DNA of 64,000 nucleotides from Prochlorococcus marinus str. MIT 9314 (GCF_000760035.1 NZ_JNAO01000006.1:1-64000), one strand, 5' to 3'. Shown: positions 18,351 through 29,400, counted from the stretch's first letter. Made by a program: numbers and translations. Notes: generated by a model from the letters alone, not told the origin.

Positions 18351-20096
18351 TTAGCTCTTCACAATTCTGGTAGCTAGTTCTCTATCCCAAAGTTGTTTAT
18401 ATAGACCATTCACTTCTACTAAAACTGTATGAGTGCCTTCTTGTACTATTTCTCCTTTATCCATTACTAAAACCCTGTCACAGGTAGCTGCAACAGAAAG
18501 TTGGTGACTAATCATTATGATTGTTTTATTACTTCTATCACTCATTTCATCTATTATTCTTGCTGCTGTTTTATTATCTACGCTTGCTAAGGCATCATCA
18601 AGAACAACAATAGGAGAATCAACAAGAAGTGCTCTTCCTAGTGCAGTTCTTTGCCTTTGTCCACCACTTAATGTAATACCTCTTTCACCAACAATAGTTT
18701 TAAACCTTTGTGGAAAACTATTGATATCATCAATTAATCCAGCTTTTGTTGCGCTTTCTTTAACTAAATATTTAGAAGCTTTGGGTTCTCCAAAACTTAG
18801 GTTTTCTGAGATTGTAGAAGTAAATAAGAATGCTTCTTGAGGAACGATTGAAATATTTTTTCTAAGATCGCTTAATTTTAAAGTTTTTACATCAATTTCA
18901 TCTAAAAACAATTGATTGTCTGGTATTTCAATAGTCCTTCCTAGAGACTTAGCTAGTGTTGTCTTTCCACAACCTACTGGGCCAACTATTGCAATAAGTT
19001 CTCCAGGATAAATTTTAAAATTGAGACTATTTAATGCATTAAATTTTGATCCTGGATACTTTATTGTTAAATTTTTTGCTTCTAAGAATCCTTTAATCTT
19101 TCTTTTCAAAAATCTAGTTTCTTCTCTATCTACAATATTTGGGTTGTTCTGAAAGATTTCTTCAACACGATCTAAACTTACTTGACCAAGTTGAAAAGTA
19201 TTTAAGGTAAAACCTAATAGAGCTGTTGGGAAGACGAGTCTTTCTACGTAAAGAATTAAAGCTACTAAACCACCTATAGAAATAAATCCACTCTCTAATT
19301 GAAAAGTTCCTAAAGATAATAAAATCAATAATGAAATTGAGGAAACCCCTTGTAACAAAGGGAATAGGGTACTCGCTGTTCTTGCAAGTTTTATCGCTGA
19401 ATTTCGATAGGCTTTATTATATATGTTAAATTCTTTTTTCTCAGCATTCTCTTGGGCATAAATTTTAATGGCACTTATACCAGATAAATCTTCTTGTATT
19501 AGATCACTAAGTTTTGATAATGATTCTTGTTGAGCTTTCCTTTGATTAATCATTCTGCCTCCAAATAGACTTACAATTCCAAGGATTAATGGAAAAATCA
19601 TTAAAGCCGATATTGTTAATGGTTTATTAATCGAAAACATTGAAGGAATAGTGAATGAATAAGCTAAGACAATGTTGCACAAGCTTAAAACTGTAAAACC
19701 TAAAAGTCTTCTTATGTTTTCAACATCGCTTGTAGCTCTACTAATAATGTCTCCACTACCTTTTTTTTGGATCCATTCTGGATCTTGAATAAGTAAATGT
19801 TCAAATAGTTTTTGACGAAGATTTACTTCTACTTTTCTACCTATTCCGAAGACAATCTGTCTAGAAAATAATCTTATTAAACCCATACAAGTTGCTAAAA
19901 ATATTAACCATAAAGATTTAGAAATAACAAAATCCGAAGAGAACCCATTTTGTAATTGGTCAATTATATTTTTTACTTCTAAGGGTATAACAACACTTAG
20001 TATATTTACTATTAAGAGAGCTAAAGCTCCATATAAGAATTCTTTTTTGTAAGGTCTTAGGTATTTAGAAATAACTTTTATCTTTAAATTTTTCAT
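18351..20096 (-). CDS. ABC exporter, fused permease and ATPase
   Basis: Half-transporter of 581 residues: six-helix type I exporter domain (about 1-320), then an ATPase with Walker A GPVGCGKTT, signature SGGQRQR and Walker B IVVLDDALASVD. It would act as a homodimer in the membrane. The substrate is unknown. The fold is that of MsbA/LmrA-like lipid or drug exporters. It sits 38 bases upstream of msrA on the same strand, so co-transcription is possible. Confidence 0.88.
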   Translation of the reverse strand: MKNLKIKVISKYLRPYKKEFLYGALALLIVNILSVVIPLEVKNIIDQLQNGFSSDFVISKSLWLIFLATCMGLIRLFSRQIVFGIGRKVEVNLRQKLFEHLLIQDPEWIQKKGSGDIISRATSDVENIRRLLGFTVLSLCNIVLAYSFTIPSMFSINKPLTISALMIFPLILGIVSLFGGRMINQRKAQQESLSKLSDLIQEDLSGISAIKIYAQENAEKKEFNIYNKAYRNSAIKLARTASTLFPLLQGVSSISLLILLSLGTFQLESGFISIGGLVALILYVERLVFPTALLGFTLNTFQLGQVSLDRVEEIFQNNPNIVDREETRFLKRKIKGFLEAKNLTIKYPGSKFNALNSLNFKIYPGELIAIVGPVGCGKTTLAKSLGRTIEIPDNQLFLDEIDVKTLKLSDLRKNISIVPQEAFLFTSTISENLSFGEPKASKYLVKESATKAGLIDDINSFPQRFKTIVGERGITLSGGQRQRTALGRALLVDSPIVVLDDALASVDNKTAARIIDEMSDRSNKTIIMISHQLSVAATCDRVLVMDKGEIVQEGTHTVLVEVNGLYKQLWDRELATRIVKS

Positions 20097-20176
20097 TTTA
20101 TTTTGCCGATATGATTAAGATAATGTTTCATTTTTGAATATGTGAGCTAATTTTATAAATGATTCAGTATTTATTT

Positions 20177-20473
20177 ATGGGTAACGAGCAAACTCATCCA
20201 TTACATGAAACAGACAAAAACATTATAGATTCCCTTTTCACTAAAAAAACACCAGAAGATCTTGACTATATAAATTTAGCTAGATTAATTAATCGTTATA
20301 CAAATTTCCCAGGAGAAATTGAAATTAAAAACGATATTGAAAAAATTTTAAATTTTTGGAAGATCACTAAAAATGAACTTTTTTCAAAAACAAAAATTAT
20401 TTGGTCAAAAAGCTTCAGGCCCTCTAATACAAATAAAGATTTAGTTGGCTCAGGTTTTGATACCTCAAATTGA
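20177..20473 (+). CDS. DUF3288 family protein
   Basis: Small soluble cyanobacterial protein of 98 residues from ATG 20177 (MGNEQTHPLHETDK). The conserved core is EQTHPLHETDKNIIDSL, then LINRYTNFPGE and WKITKNELFSKTKIIW. A start at 20159 would add six hydrophobic residues outside the family core, so I prefer 20177. Function unknown. The next gene, trpD, follows after 33 bases. Confidence 0.8.
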   Translation: MGNEQTHPLHETDKNIIDSLFTKKTPEDLDYINLARLINRYTNFPGEIEIKNDIEKILNFWKITKNELFSKTKIIWSKSFRPSNTNKDLVGSGFDTSN

Positions 20474-20506
20474 ATTTTATCTGCATAATTTTTCTTCCTT
20501 CTATTA

Positions 20507-21541
20507 ATGTCTTCTAATCTATCAAACTCTGAAATTCTAAATAATTTGTTGGAGGGAATTGACCTTGATGAATCAACTTCTAGATCCTTAATGCAAAGAT
20601 GGATTAATGATGAAATTTCAGATGTTGAAACAGGAGCTTTTTTGAGTGCTATAAGAGCAAAGAGTTCTACAGGTGTCGAACTAAGTTCTATGGCTGAGGA
20701 ACTCTTAAATGTTTGCGAATTGCCATTAGTAAGACCAAATTTACATTTGGTAGATACTTGTGGAACGGGTGGTGATGGAGCTAATACATTCAATATTTCG
20801 ACTGCAGTTGCATTTGTAGCTTCATCTTGTGGAGTAAAAGTTGCAAAACATGGAAATAAAAGTGCTAGTGGAAAAGTTGGCTCTGCTGATGTTTTGTTGA
20901 ATCTTGGTTTGAATTTAAATTGTTCATTAGAAAAAGTAATCAACGCCGTAACTGAAATTGGAATAACTTTTTTGTTCGCACCTGTTTGGCATAAATCTTT
21001 AATAAAACTTGCTCCATTAAGAAAGACCCTTGGAATAAGGACAGTATTTAATCAACTTGGACCATTGGTAAATCCTTTAAGACCCAATGCTCAAGTTTTG
21101 GGTGTTGCTTCTGAGGATCTTTTAAAACCTATGGGGAGTGCGCTTTTAAAAATGGGTATGAATAGAGCAATAGTCGTTCATGGGTTTGGTGGCCTTGATG
21201 AAGCTTCGCTTCAAGGAGAAAATAAATTAGTATTTGTTGATAATGGTGAATTACGGTTTTCAGAAATAAATATTTTAGATTTTAATCATGAAAATATATC
21301 TAACGAAAAGCTTGTAGTTTCTGAGACTGAGTCTAATGAGAAAATATTGAAGTCTGTTTTAGATGGTTCTGGACAAAAATCTCATATTGATGTAGTTGCC
21401 TTGAACTCTGCTTTAGTTCTTTGGGCAGCAGGTATTGAGGATGATTTAAATGAAGGATTTAATAAAGCTTTATTTTCTATTAATCAAGGAGATCCTTGGA
21501 AAAAGTTTTTACTTTTAAAAAATTATTTATCCTCAAATTAA
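20507..21541 (+). CDS. trpD: Anthranilate phosphoribosyltransferase TrpD
   Basis: Second committed step of tryptophan synthesis, joining anthranilate to PRPP, 344 residues. The PRPP-binding motif [15 protein letters not shown] (85-99) and [17 protein letters not shown] are complete, as is the [13 protein letters not shown] segment. Other trp genes are not in this window, as expected for the dispersed trp genes of cyanobacteria. carA follows 14 bases later. Confidence 0.97.
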   Translation: MSSNLSNSEILNNLLEGIDLDESTSRSLMQRWINDEISDVETGAFLSAIRAKSSTGVELSSMAEELLNVCELPLVRPNLHLVDTCGTGGDGANTFNISTAVAFVASSCGVKVAKHGNKSASGKVGSADVLLNLGLNLNCSLEKVINAVTEIGITFLFAPVWHKSLIKLAPLRKTLGIRTVFNQLGPLVNPLRPNAQVLGVASEDLLKPMGSALLKMGMNRAIVVHGFGGLDEASLQGENKLVFVDNGELRFSEINILDFNHENISNEKLVVSETESNEKILKSVLDGSGQKSHIDVVALNSALVLWAAGIEDDLNEGFNKALFSINQGDPWKKFLLLKNYLSSN

Positions 21542-21555
21542 CTAATTTCAAATCG

Positions 21556-22695
21556 ATGATCAATCCATACAAGAAAAACGCGAAATTAGTTTTAAGTAAT
21601 GGAATTGTATTCCCAGGATTCTTTTTTGGTGCTTCTGGTACTGCCGTTGGTGAAATAGTTTTTAATACGGGAATGACCGGATATCAAGAAGTTATTACAG
21701 ATCCAAGTTATTATGGCCAGTTATTAACATTTACTTATCCAGAGATTGGAAATACTGGTATTAATTTTGAAGATTCTGAATCCGAAATTAATGTCAAAGG
21801 TATAATTGTTAGAAATTTTTCATTTAATACCAGTAATTGGAGATCTAAAAAAAATTTTAATCAATGGTTAGTTGAAAAAAATATCATAGGTCTATATGGG
21901 ATTGATACAAGGGCTCTTGTTAAAATTTTAAGATCTAGTGGCGCGATGAATGGAGTTATCACCTCTCTAGATAAAACTGATGAAAGTTGTCTAAAGATAA
22001 TTTGTGATACGCCAAAGATGGAAGGATTAAATTTATCAAAGGTTGTTTCAACAAAGCAACAATATATATGGAAAAGTCATACGCAAACAACTTTTGATTT
22101 AAGAAAAAGATGTAATGAATCTTCTGAAAAGTTAAAAATAGTAGCAATTGATTTTGGAATTAAAAATTCAATTCTTAATAGACTTGTATCCCATGGTTGT
22201 GAAGTTTTGGTTTTACCTTCTCGATCATCTCTAAAAGATGTTTTATCTAAAAAGCCGGATGGGATATTTTTCTCAAATGGTCCAGGAGATCCTTCTTCTG
22301 TTTCTGAAGGGATAGACTTAGCAAAATCACTTATTGATTATGGTGAAATACCTATGTTTGGTATTTGCCTTGGCCACCAAATATTTGGATTAGCATTAGG
22401 AGGTTCAACTTATAAATTACCTTTTGGACATCGAGGTTTAAATCACCCTTGCGGTGAAAATAATAAAATTGAAATAACTAGTCAGAATCATGGTTTTGCT
22501 ATTGATCCTAATTCTCTTTCAAAGGATTTAGTTAGAATAACCCACTACAACCTTAATGATAATACTTTGGCTGGCCTGGAGGTTAATAATAAGCCAATAT
22601 TTAGTGTTCAATATCATCCAGAAGCAGGACCTGGCCCACATGATTCAGATTATTTATTTAATAAATTTGTTTCTCTAATGTTAGAAAGATGTTGA
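21556..22695 (+). CDS. carA: Carbamoyl-phosphate synthase small subunit CarA
   Basis: Glutaminase chain that feeds ammonia to CarB for arginine and pyrimidine synthesis. From ATG 21556 it is 379 residues (MINPYKKNAKLVLSNG). A longer frame opens inside trpD but the family start fits 21556. The N-terminal carA domain has GEIVFNTGMTGYQEVITDPS. The amidotransferase domain has GICLGHQ with the catalytic Cys and SVQYHPEAGPGPHDSDYLF with His and Glu. carB is not in the window. Confidence 0.95.
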   Translation: MINPYKKNAKLVLSNGIVFPGFFFGASGTAVGEIVFNTGMTGYQEVITDPSYYGQLLTFTYPEIGNTGINFEDSESEINVKGIIVRNFSFNTSNWRSKKNFNQWLVEKNIIGLYGIDTRALVKILRSSGAMNGVITSLDKTDESCLKIICDTPKMEGLNLSKVVSTKQQYIWKSHTQTTFDLRKRCNESSEKLKIVAIDFGIKNSILNRLVSHGCEVLVLPSRSSLKDVLSKKPDGIFFSNGPGDPSSVSEGIDLAKSLIDYGEIPMFGICLGHQIFGLALGGSTYKLPFGHRGLNHPCGENNKIEITSQNHGFAIDPNSLSKDLVRITHYNLNDNTLAGLEVNNKPIFSVQYHPEAGPGPHDSDYLFNKFVSLMLERC

Positions 22696-22745
22696 CATGT
22701 TGTTTTCTTTTGATTTGATAATTACATTTGATAAAATATTTTACT

Positions 22746-22750
22746 GGAGG
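22746..22750 (+). promoter_or_regulatory. Shine-Dalgarno GGAGG before the non-AUG STAS start
   Basis: GGAGG is followed by an in-frame TAG (22754-22756) and then ATC-ATA. Spacing is 6 bases to ATC (22757) or 9 to ATA (22760). It is a strong ribosome-binding site by the standard of this AT-rich window, and it places initiation at a codon other than ATG, GTG or TTG. Confidence 0.65.
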
Positions 22751-22759
22751 TTTTAGATC

Positions 22760-23122
22760 ATAGAAGATTTTCAGAAGTTAACGGTTTCTTTAAGAGGAAA
22801 CCTTGAGTTTAAAACAAACATTATTGTTTTTACTTTTAAAGGCCAACTTGATGCCTTCTCAGAAAAACAATTTAAGACTTTTGTTACTAATAACTTAAAA
22901 AATGAGCTTCCTTTCGTTATTGATCTTACAAAAATAGATTTTTTAGACTCATCAGGTCTTGGAGCTCTTGTTCAAACTGCTAAAGAATGCAAAAAGTCGA
23001 AACTTGGTTTCTCTGTCGTTGGCAATTCCAGAGTGGCTCAAACAATTAAACTTGTTCGTTTAGGGGATTTTCTTAACTTGAAGGCAAGCCTTGAAGATGC
23101 ATTAAATCATTTAAAGAATTGA
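22760..23122 (+). CDS. STAS-domain anti-sigma factor antagonist, non-AUG start
   Basis: About 120 residues of STAS fold: FTFKGQLDAFSEKQ, then VIDLTKIDFLDSSGLGALV with the phosphorylatable serine pair, and a C-terminal helix (LNLKASLEDALNHL). Such proteins switch partners with an anti-sigma kinase. A TAG lies three bases before ATC 22757. No ATG, GTG or TTG occurs in frame until most of the domain has passed (about residue 88), so translation must start at ATC or ATA. Mini-RNase III overlaps its stop. Confidence 0.85.
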   Translation: MEDFQKLTVSLRGNLEFKTNIIVFTFKGQLDAFSEKQFKTFVTNNLKNELPFVIDLTKIDFLDSSGLGALVQTAKECKKSKLGFSVVGNSRVAQTIKLVRLGDFLNLKASLEDALNHLKN

Positions 23123-23517
23123 ATTATTGGATACAAAACTTGGTTCCTTATGGATCTCCCGAGGATATAGGTGTAATTCAACTTGCTTGGCTTGGAGATT
23201 CAGTATGGGAGCTTCATCAAAGATTAAGACATGTTCATTTCCCTTTAAAATCTAAAGATCTCCATTTATCTGTAGTAAACGAAGTAAAAGCAAAATCTCA
23301 GTCAAAATCATTAAGTCAAATTGAACATTTATTAAATTCAAATGAAATTGATCTAATTAGGCGTGCTAGAAATAAAACAAAGAGATATCCAAAATCTTCA
23401 GATCCTACTTTATATTCCAGAGCAACAGGTTTTGAAACTCTTATTGGCTGGCTTTTTCTAAAAGATCCTAAAAGATTAGCAACACTTTTTGAATATTTAG
23501 AATTAAATGTGAATTAA
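23119..23517 (+). CDS. mrnC: Mini-ribonuclease III (MrnC-like)
   Basis: Stand-alone RNase III catalytic domain without a dsRNA-binding domain, 132 residues. The catalytic helix reads QLAWLGDSVWELHQR with Asp27. RRARNKTKRYPKSSDP and FETLIGWLFL match the Mini-III family, known for 23S rRNA maturation. The TTG start overlaps the TGA of the STAS gene (TTGA), so the two are translationally coupled. Confidence 0.88.
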   Translation: MNYWIQNLVPYGSPEDIGVIQLAWLGDSVWELHQRLRHVHFPLKSKDLHLSVVNEVKAKSQSKSLSQIEHLLNSNEIDLIRRARNKTKRYPKSSDPTLYSRATGFETLIGWLFLKDPKRLATLFEYLELNVN

Positions 23518-23521
23518 ACCT

Positions 23522-24529
23522 ATGAAAAACACTTCAAAAAAAAATTTTCCAGGAAAAAATAATAAAGAGTACAACAAAAAATCTGATATTGGTTATTACT
23601 CAAAAAATACAAAACGTTCTGAAAAAAATGAAAGAATTTTGAACAGTTCTGCTAAAAATAAAAATATTGAAAATTTAAATAAAAATGACAAAAATAATAA
23701 ATTTTTATCTTTAAAAAATAGAAAGCCAAAATTTAAATCTAAGACAGAATTTCCTATTAAAAATGCTGAAATTAATCAAGAGTTTACTTACAAGAGAAAT
23801 TTTGATGATTGGATATGGGGTAAACATTCGGTTTATGAGGCTCTTAATAGCGAAAGAGCGATTAATAGGATTTGGTGTACTTCGGAAATCTTTTCTTCAG
23901 ACAAATTCTATCTTTTGCTTAAGGACCTTAAATCAAAAGGTGTCCTTATTGAAGAGGTTTCTTGGAACAGACTTTCCCAATTAACTTATGGTGCTTCTCA
24001 TCAAGGCGTTGCATTGCAGTTAGCAAGTTCTAAAGCAATCTCTTTAGAACAATTAATTGATTTTTCTAAACACAACTGTACAAATCCTATAATACTCGCA
24101 TTAGACGGTATAACTGATCCACATAATGTTGGTGCGATTATAAGATCAGCGGAAGCATTTGATTGCAAGGGCATCATTATTCCTCAGAGAAGATCTGCTG
24201 GACTGACGGGTACAGTCGCCAAGGTAGCTGCAGGAGCCCTAGAACACTTACAAGTAAGTAGAGTTGTTAACTTAAATAGAGCACTTGAGGAGCTTAAGAA
24301 AAATGGGTTTCTTGTAGTTGGCTTGTCTGGAGATGGGCAATTATCTCTCTCAAATTTTCTAGAAAAAGCCCCTTTGGTAGTTATAGTTGGCTCTGAAGAT
24401 AAAGGGATTTCCTTGCTTACTCAAAAAAAATGTGATTATCTTTTAAGTATTCCCCTTAAAGGTAAGACTTCAAGTTTAAATGCCTCCGTGGCTGCCGCTA
24501 TTTCATTATTTCACTTGACTAGTAAATAA
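23522..24529 (+). CDS. TrmH/SpoU family rRNA methyltransferase (RlmB-like)
   Basis: 335 residues. The first 85 or so are low-complexity, rich in Lys, Asn and Ser, and probably disordered. Then comes the substrate-binding domain (WGKHSVYEALNSERAI) and the knotted methyltransferase domain with ALDGITDPHNVGAIIRSAEAF, VIVGSEDKGIS and IPLKGKTSSLNASVAAAISL. It most likely makes 2'-O-methylguanosine in 23S rRNA. It sits four bases after Mini-RNase III, so the pair looks like an rRNA-processing unit. Confidence 0.9.
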   Translation: MKNTSKKNFPGKNNKEYNKKSDIGYYSKNTKRSEKNERILNSSAKNKNIENLNKNDKNNKFLSLKNRKPKFKSKTEFPIKNAEINQEFTYKRNFDDWIWGKHSVYEALNSERAINRIWCTSEIFSSDKFYLLLKDLKSKGVLIEEVSWNRLSQLTYGASHQGVALQLASSKAISLEQLIDFSKHNCTNPIILALDGITDPHNVGAIIRSAEAFDCKGIIIPQRRSAGLTGTVAKVAAGALEHLQVSRVVNLNRALEELKKNGFLVVGLSGDGQLSLSNFLEKAPLVVIVGSEDKGISLLTQKKCDYLLSIPLKGKTSSLNASVAAAISLFHLTSK

Positions 24530-24626
24530 TTTATTTATTAAAAATCATTTATATTAAAAACTTCTAAATTGTTATTATTTCAATACATTTATATGATTGA
24601 TTGAAATTTATTGAATTTTAACTACA

Positions 24627-24642
24627 AAATTGTATACAATTT
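24627..24642. promoter_or_regulatory. Perfect 16-bp palindrome upstream of the DUF1816 gene
   Basis: AAATTGTATACAATTT reads the same on both strands. It sits 33 bases before the TTG start at 24676, within the 146-base gap after the rRNA methyltransferase. It contains TGTA and TACA half sites with no spacer, so it is not an NtcA site. It could be an operator. Confidence 0.4.
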
Positions 24643-24675
24643 AACAAGAATTGCTGGTCTAATTGGCCAATAAAA

Positions 24676-24891
24676 TTGATTAGAAATTTTGGAAACAAAC
24701 TCGGGTTAGCCTGGTGGGCTAAAGTTGAGACAGATCAACCTAGTTGTACTTACTGGTTCGGTCCATTTATTACTAAACGTAGTTTAAAAGAAAATATATC
24801 TTCTTTTATTAATGATCTTTCTGATGAAGGATCTAAAAATATTAAACATAGTTTGGTTCGCTGCAAAAAAGAAGAACCATTAACTGTTTGA
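24676..24891 (+). CDS. DUF1816 family protein, 71 aa
   Basis: Small cyanobacterial protein with the family core LGLAWWAKVETDQPSCTYWF and GPFITKRSLKENISSFI. The TTG start at 24676 puts the family N-terminus (MIRNFGNKLGL) in place. DUF1816 is distantly like phycobilisome linker ends in some genomes, but nothing here shows that role. A 10-bp palindrome ATTGGCCAAT ends five bases upstream of the start. Confidence 0.8.
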   Translation: MIRNFGNKLGLAWWAKVETDQPSCTYWFGPFITKRSLKENISSFINDLSDEGSKNIKHSLVRCKKEEPLTV

Positions 24892-24921
24892 TAATTTTTA
24901 ATTTAAGAAATAAACAAAGAA

Positions 24922-26370
24922 ATGAATTTTAGTTCTTTAAGAAAGGAAATTATTAGCAATAATGCGTCTGTCAAAGAATTAGTTAATGATTTTCTTGCCA
25001 AAATTGATAATAAAGATCCTGAAATTAACTCATATATTTGTACTACAAAAGATAATGCGATCGCCCAAGCAGAGAAAATTGATAAATTAATTCAAAATAA
25101 AGAAAAATTGCCTCCTCTCGCTGGGATGCCAATAGCAATTAAAGATAATATTTGCACCAAAGGAGTTGTAACAACTTGTGCGAGTAAAATGCTCAAAAGC
25201 TTTGTTGCTCCTTATGAATCCACCGCTTCGAGTAAATTATGGTCTTCAGGAGGGGTCTGCTTAGGAAAAACAAATTTAGACGAATTTGCAATGGGTAGTT
25301 CAACGGAAACTTCTATATTTGGTGTCACTTCAAATCCTTGGGATATTAATAGAGTACCAGGAGGCAGTTCAGGCGGTAGTGCTGCTTCAGTTGCCGCTGG
25401 ATTTTGTGCAGCGGCTATTGGCTCTGATACAGGAGGATCAATAAGACAACCAGCTTCTTTTTGTGGTGTCGTAGGTCTTAAACCTACTTATGGCAGAGTT
25501 AGCAGATGGGGGCTAGTAGCATTTGCTAGTTCTCTTGATCAAATTGGCCCAATTACAAATACTGTTTCAGATGCGGCTGAAATTCTTTATTCAATATCTG
25601 GTAAAGACCCCTTCGACTCAACATGTCTTGATAAGCCTGTACCAAATTATTTGACGGACTTAAATAAATCTATAAAAGGTTTAAAAATTGGAATCATTAA
25701 AGAATGTTTTGAACATCCAGGACTTAATTCAGAAGTTAAGGAATCTGTTCTTTCTGGAGTTGATAGATTCAAAGCTTTAGGGGCTGAAATTATCGAAGTT
25801 GAATGTCCTAGATTTAACGATGGCATTGCGACATATTATGTCATTGCTCCATCTGAAGCCTCTGCAAATTTAGCAAGATATGATGGAGTTAAATATGGCT
25901 ACAGATCGAATGAAGGTTCAAATCTTATAGATATGACTTCAAAAAGTAGAGCTGAAGGTTTTGGAGATGAAGTACAAAGAAGAATCTTGATAGGCACTTA
26001 TGCTTTGTCAGCTGGATACAGTGATGCCTATTACAAAAAAGCACAAAAAGTTAGGACTCTAATAAGAAAAGATTTTGATAATGCTTTTAAGAAAGTAGAT
26101 ATTTTATTAACTCCAACTTGCCCAACCACTGCTTTTTTGAAGGGAGATTTTGTCAATGATCCACTTTCAATGTATTTGTCTGATCTATTAACTGTTCCTG
26201 CCAATTTAGCAGGCCTCCCAGCAATAAGTATTCCTTGTGGTTTTGATACTAAAAGATTACCTATTGGGATGCAATTAATAGGCAATGTACTAGAAGAAAA
26301 TAGAATATTAAATGCTGCAAATATTTTTGAAATTGATGCTCAGGTAATAAAGAGCAGACCTTTGTTCTAA
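24922..26370 (+). CDS. gatA: Aspartyl/glutamyl-tRNA amidotransferase subunit A
   Basis: Amidase subunit of GatCAB that converts Glu-tRNA(Gln), and in some organisms Asp-tRNA(Asn), to the amide, 482 residues. The amidase triad is intact: Lys74 in PIAIKDN, Ser149 in PGGSSGGS and Ser173 in GSDTGGS. gatB and gatC are not adjacent. Thirty bases separate it from the DUF1816 gene. Confidence 0.96.
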   Translation: MNFSSLRKEIISNNASVKELVNDFLAKIDNKDPEINSYICTTKDNAIAQAEKIDKLIQNKEKLPPLAGMPIAIKDNICTKGVVTTCASKMLKSFVAPYESTASSKLWSSGGVCLGKTNLDEFAMGSSTETSIFGVTSNPWDINRVPGGSSGGSAASVAAGFCAAAIGSDTGGSIRQPASFCGVVGLKPTYGRVSRWGLVAFASSLDQIGPITNTVSDAAEILYSISGKDPFDSTCLDKPVPNYLTDLNKSIKGLKIGIIKECFEHPGLNSEVKESVLSGVDRFKALGAEIIEVECPRFNDGIATYYVIAPSEASANLARYDGVKYGYRSNEGSNLIDMTSKSRAEGFGDEVQRRILIGTYALSAGYSDAYYKKAQKVRTLIRKDFDNAFKKVDILLTPTCPTTAFLKGDFVNDPLSMYLSDLLTVPANLAGLPAISIPCGFDTKRLPIGMQLIGNVLEENRILNAANIFEIDAQVIKSRPLF

Positions 26371-26454
26371 ATTTGTATTAATAATTAATTTGTAATCACA
26401 AAGTATAGATCTTTTAGAAATTTTCTCTATCTTATATATATAAATTATTTGAAT

Positions 26455-29400
26455 ATGGCTTTCGTTCCGCTTCATAATCATAGTGACTACAGCTTACTTG
26501 ATGGTGCTAGTCAAATTTCAAAAATTGTTGATAGAGCTTCTGATCTTGGAATGGAATCTATTGCTCTTACTGATCATGGAGTTATGTATGGTGTTCTTGA
26601 ATTGGTCAAGAAGTGTAAAGAGAAAGGTATAAAACCAATTATTGGTAATGAGATGTATGTGATTAATGGTTCTATTGATGACCCTCAACCAAAAAAAGAA
26701 AAAAGATATCATTTGGTGGTGTTAGCAAAAAATTATACTGGTTATAAGAATCTCGTGAAGTTGACAACAATTAGTCATCTAAATGGGATGAGAGGTCGAG
26801 GCATTTTTTCTAGACCATGTATTGATAAATCTCTTTTAAGAAAATATAGTGATGGTTTGATAGTTTCTACAGCTTGTCTTGGTGGAGAGATACCTCAGGC
26901 TATCTTAAAAGGTAGATTAGACGTTGCAGAGGATATAGCACTTTGGTATAAAAATTTATTTGCAGATGACTTTTATCTAGAAATACAAGATCACGGCTCT
27001 ATTGAGGATAGAATTGTTAACGTTGAGTTAATAAAAATTGGGAAGAAGCACCAAATAAAAGTCATAGCTACCAACGACGCACACTACTTATCAAGTATGG
27101 ATGTTGAAGCACATGACGCTTTGCTTTGTGTATTAACAGGAAAATTAATAAGTGATGAAAAAAGATTGAGATATACCGGTACAGAATATATTAAAAGTGA
27201 AAATGAAATGCTTGAACTTTTTAAAGATCATATTGACGATGAATCAATTTTTGAGGCGGTGAACAATACAGTAGAAATTTCTCAAAAAGTTGAAGTATTC
27301 GATTTGTTTGGTAATTATAGAATGCCAAAATTCCCTCTTAGCGAAGATACAGATTCATTCTCTTTCCTTACACAATTATCTAATGAAGGCCTTTTAAAAA
27401 GACTTAAAAAGAATGATATTACAGAAGTAGATGAGAACTATAAAAAAAGACTATCTTCCGAATTAAAAATTATTAAGGATATGGGCTTTCCAGATTATTT
27501 TTTGGTTGTTTGGGACTACATCAAATTTGCTAGAGATAACTCTATCCCTGTAGGACCAGGTAGAGGTTCTGCTGCAGGCTCATTAGTAGCTTATGCTCTT
27601 CAAATTACTAATATAGACCCTGTTGAACATGGTTTGTTGTTTGAGAGATTTTTAAATCCAGCAAGAAAGTCAATGCCAGATATTGACACCGACTTTTGTA
27701 TTGACAGGAGAAATGAAGTTATAGATTATGTTACTAATCGTTATGGAGAGGATAAAGTTGCGCAAATAATTACATTCAATAAGATGACCTCTAAGGCGGT
27801 TTTAAAAGATGTTGCAAGGGTTTTAGATATACCATATGGAGAGGCGGATAAATTGGCTAAGTTAATACCTGTTGTAAGAGGGAAACCTTATAAATTAAAT
27901 GAAATGATTGATAAGAATTCTCCTAGCCATGAATTTAGAGACAAATATATTAACGATAATAGGGTGAAAAAATGGATTGATTTGGCTTTGAGAATTGAAG
28001 GAACTAATAAAACATATGGAGTACATGCTGCTGGAGTTGTTATAGCATCAGATCCCCTTGACGAACTTGTCCCTCTTCAAAGAAATAATGAAGGACAAAT
28101 AATAACCCAATATTCTATGGACGATATCGAATCACTTGGATTATTGAAAATGGATTTCTTGGGTCTAAAGAATCTTACGATGATTGAAAAGACAGTTTCT
28201 CTTATTAATCAATCTACTGGAATGAAAATAAACATTGATGATTTACCACAAAATGATGGTAAAACCTTTGAGCTTATCGGGAGGGGAGATCTTGAAGGTA
28301 TTTTTCAACTTGAATCTTCCGGTATGAAACAGGTCGTTAAGGATTTCAAGCCTAACTCTCTTGAGGATATTTCGTCCATACTTGCTCTTTATAGACCTGG
28401 TCCTCTAGACGCAGGCCTTATACCTAAATTTATAAATCGAAAAAATGGGAACGAAAAGATTGATTTTCCTCATCCTTTTATAAAGTCAATTCTCACTGAA
28501 ACTTATGGAATTATGGTTTACCAAGAACAAATCATGAAAATTGCTCAAGACCTAGCCGGTTATTCTCTTGGGGATGCTGATTTACTTCGAAGAGCGATGG
28601 GGAAAAAGAAAGTTTCTGAAATGGTAAAGCATAGGAATATTTTTGTAGATGGTTCGATGAAGAAAGGTGTAAATGAAAAATTAGCAAATGATCTTTTTGA
28701 TCAGATGGTTTTATTCGCAGAATATTGTTTTAACAAAAGTCATTCAACTGCTTATGGCGCCGTAACTTATCAAACTGCATTTTTAAAAGCCCATTTTCCT
28801 GTTGCATATATGGCAGCCCTTTTAAGCGTAAATTCCGGCTCTAGCGATAAGATGCAAAGATATATTTCTAATTGTTATTCTATGGGAATAGAAGTTATTT
28901 CACCGAGCATTAATTTTTCTGGGGTTGATTTCACCATAAAGAACAATCAGATTTTATTCGGTTTATCTGCAATTAAGAATTTAGGAGATTCTGCAATAAG
29001 AAATATAATTGAGAACCGAAATAGCTCGGGAACCTTTAAGTCATTATCAGATTTGTGCGACCGTTTGCCTTCTAATATTCTTAACAAAAGAAGTCTTGAA
29101 TCTCTAATTCATTGTGGAGCATTAGATGAGTTTTCAAATGATAATAATAGAGCTCAGTTATTATCAGATCTTGAACATGTTATTGAGTGGGCCTCTTCAA
29201 GAAATCGTGATAGACTATCAGGCCAAGGAAATCTATTTGACTCTAAAGAAGAATTTTCTAATGTTGCTTTTTCAGATTCACAATTAGCTAAGGTTGATGA
29301 TTATTCACTTATTGAGAAGTTAAAGTTAGAAAAGCAGCTATTAGGCTTTTATTTATCTGATCATCCTCTAAAGCATTTAACTAAGCCAGCAAAACTTGTA

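Noticed and set aside
20296-20943. 215-codon minus-strand frame over the DUF3288 gene and trpD
   Set aside because: Both overlapped plus-strand genes have clear families. The antisense product shows no motif.
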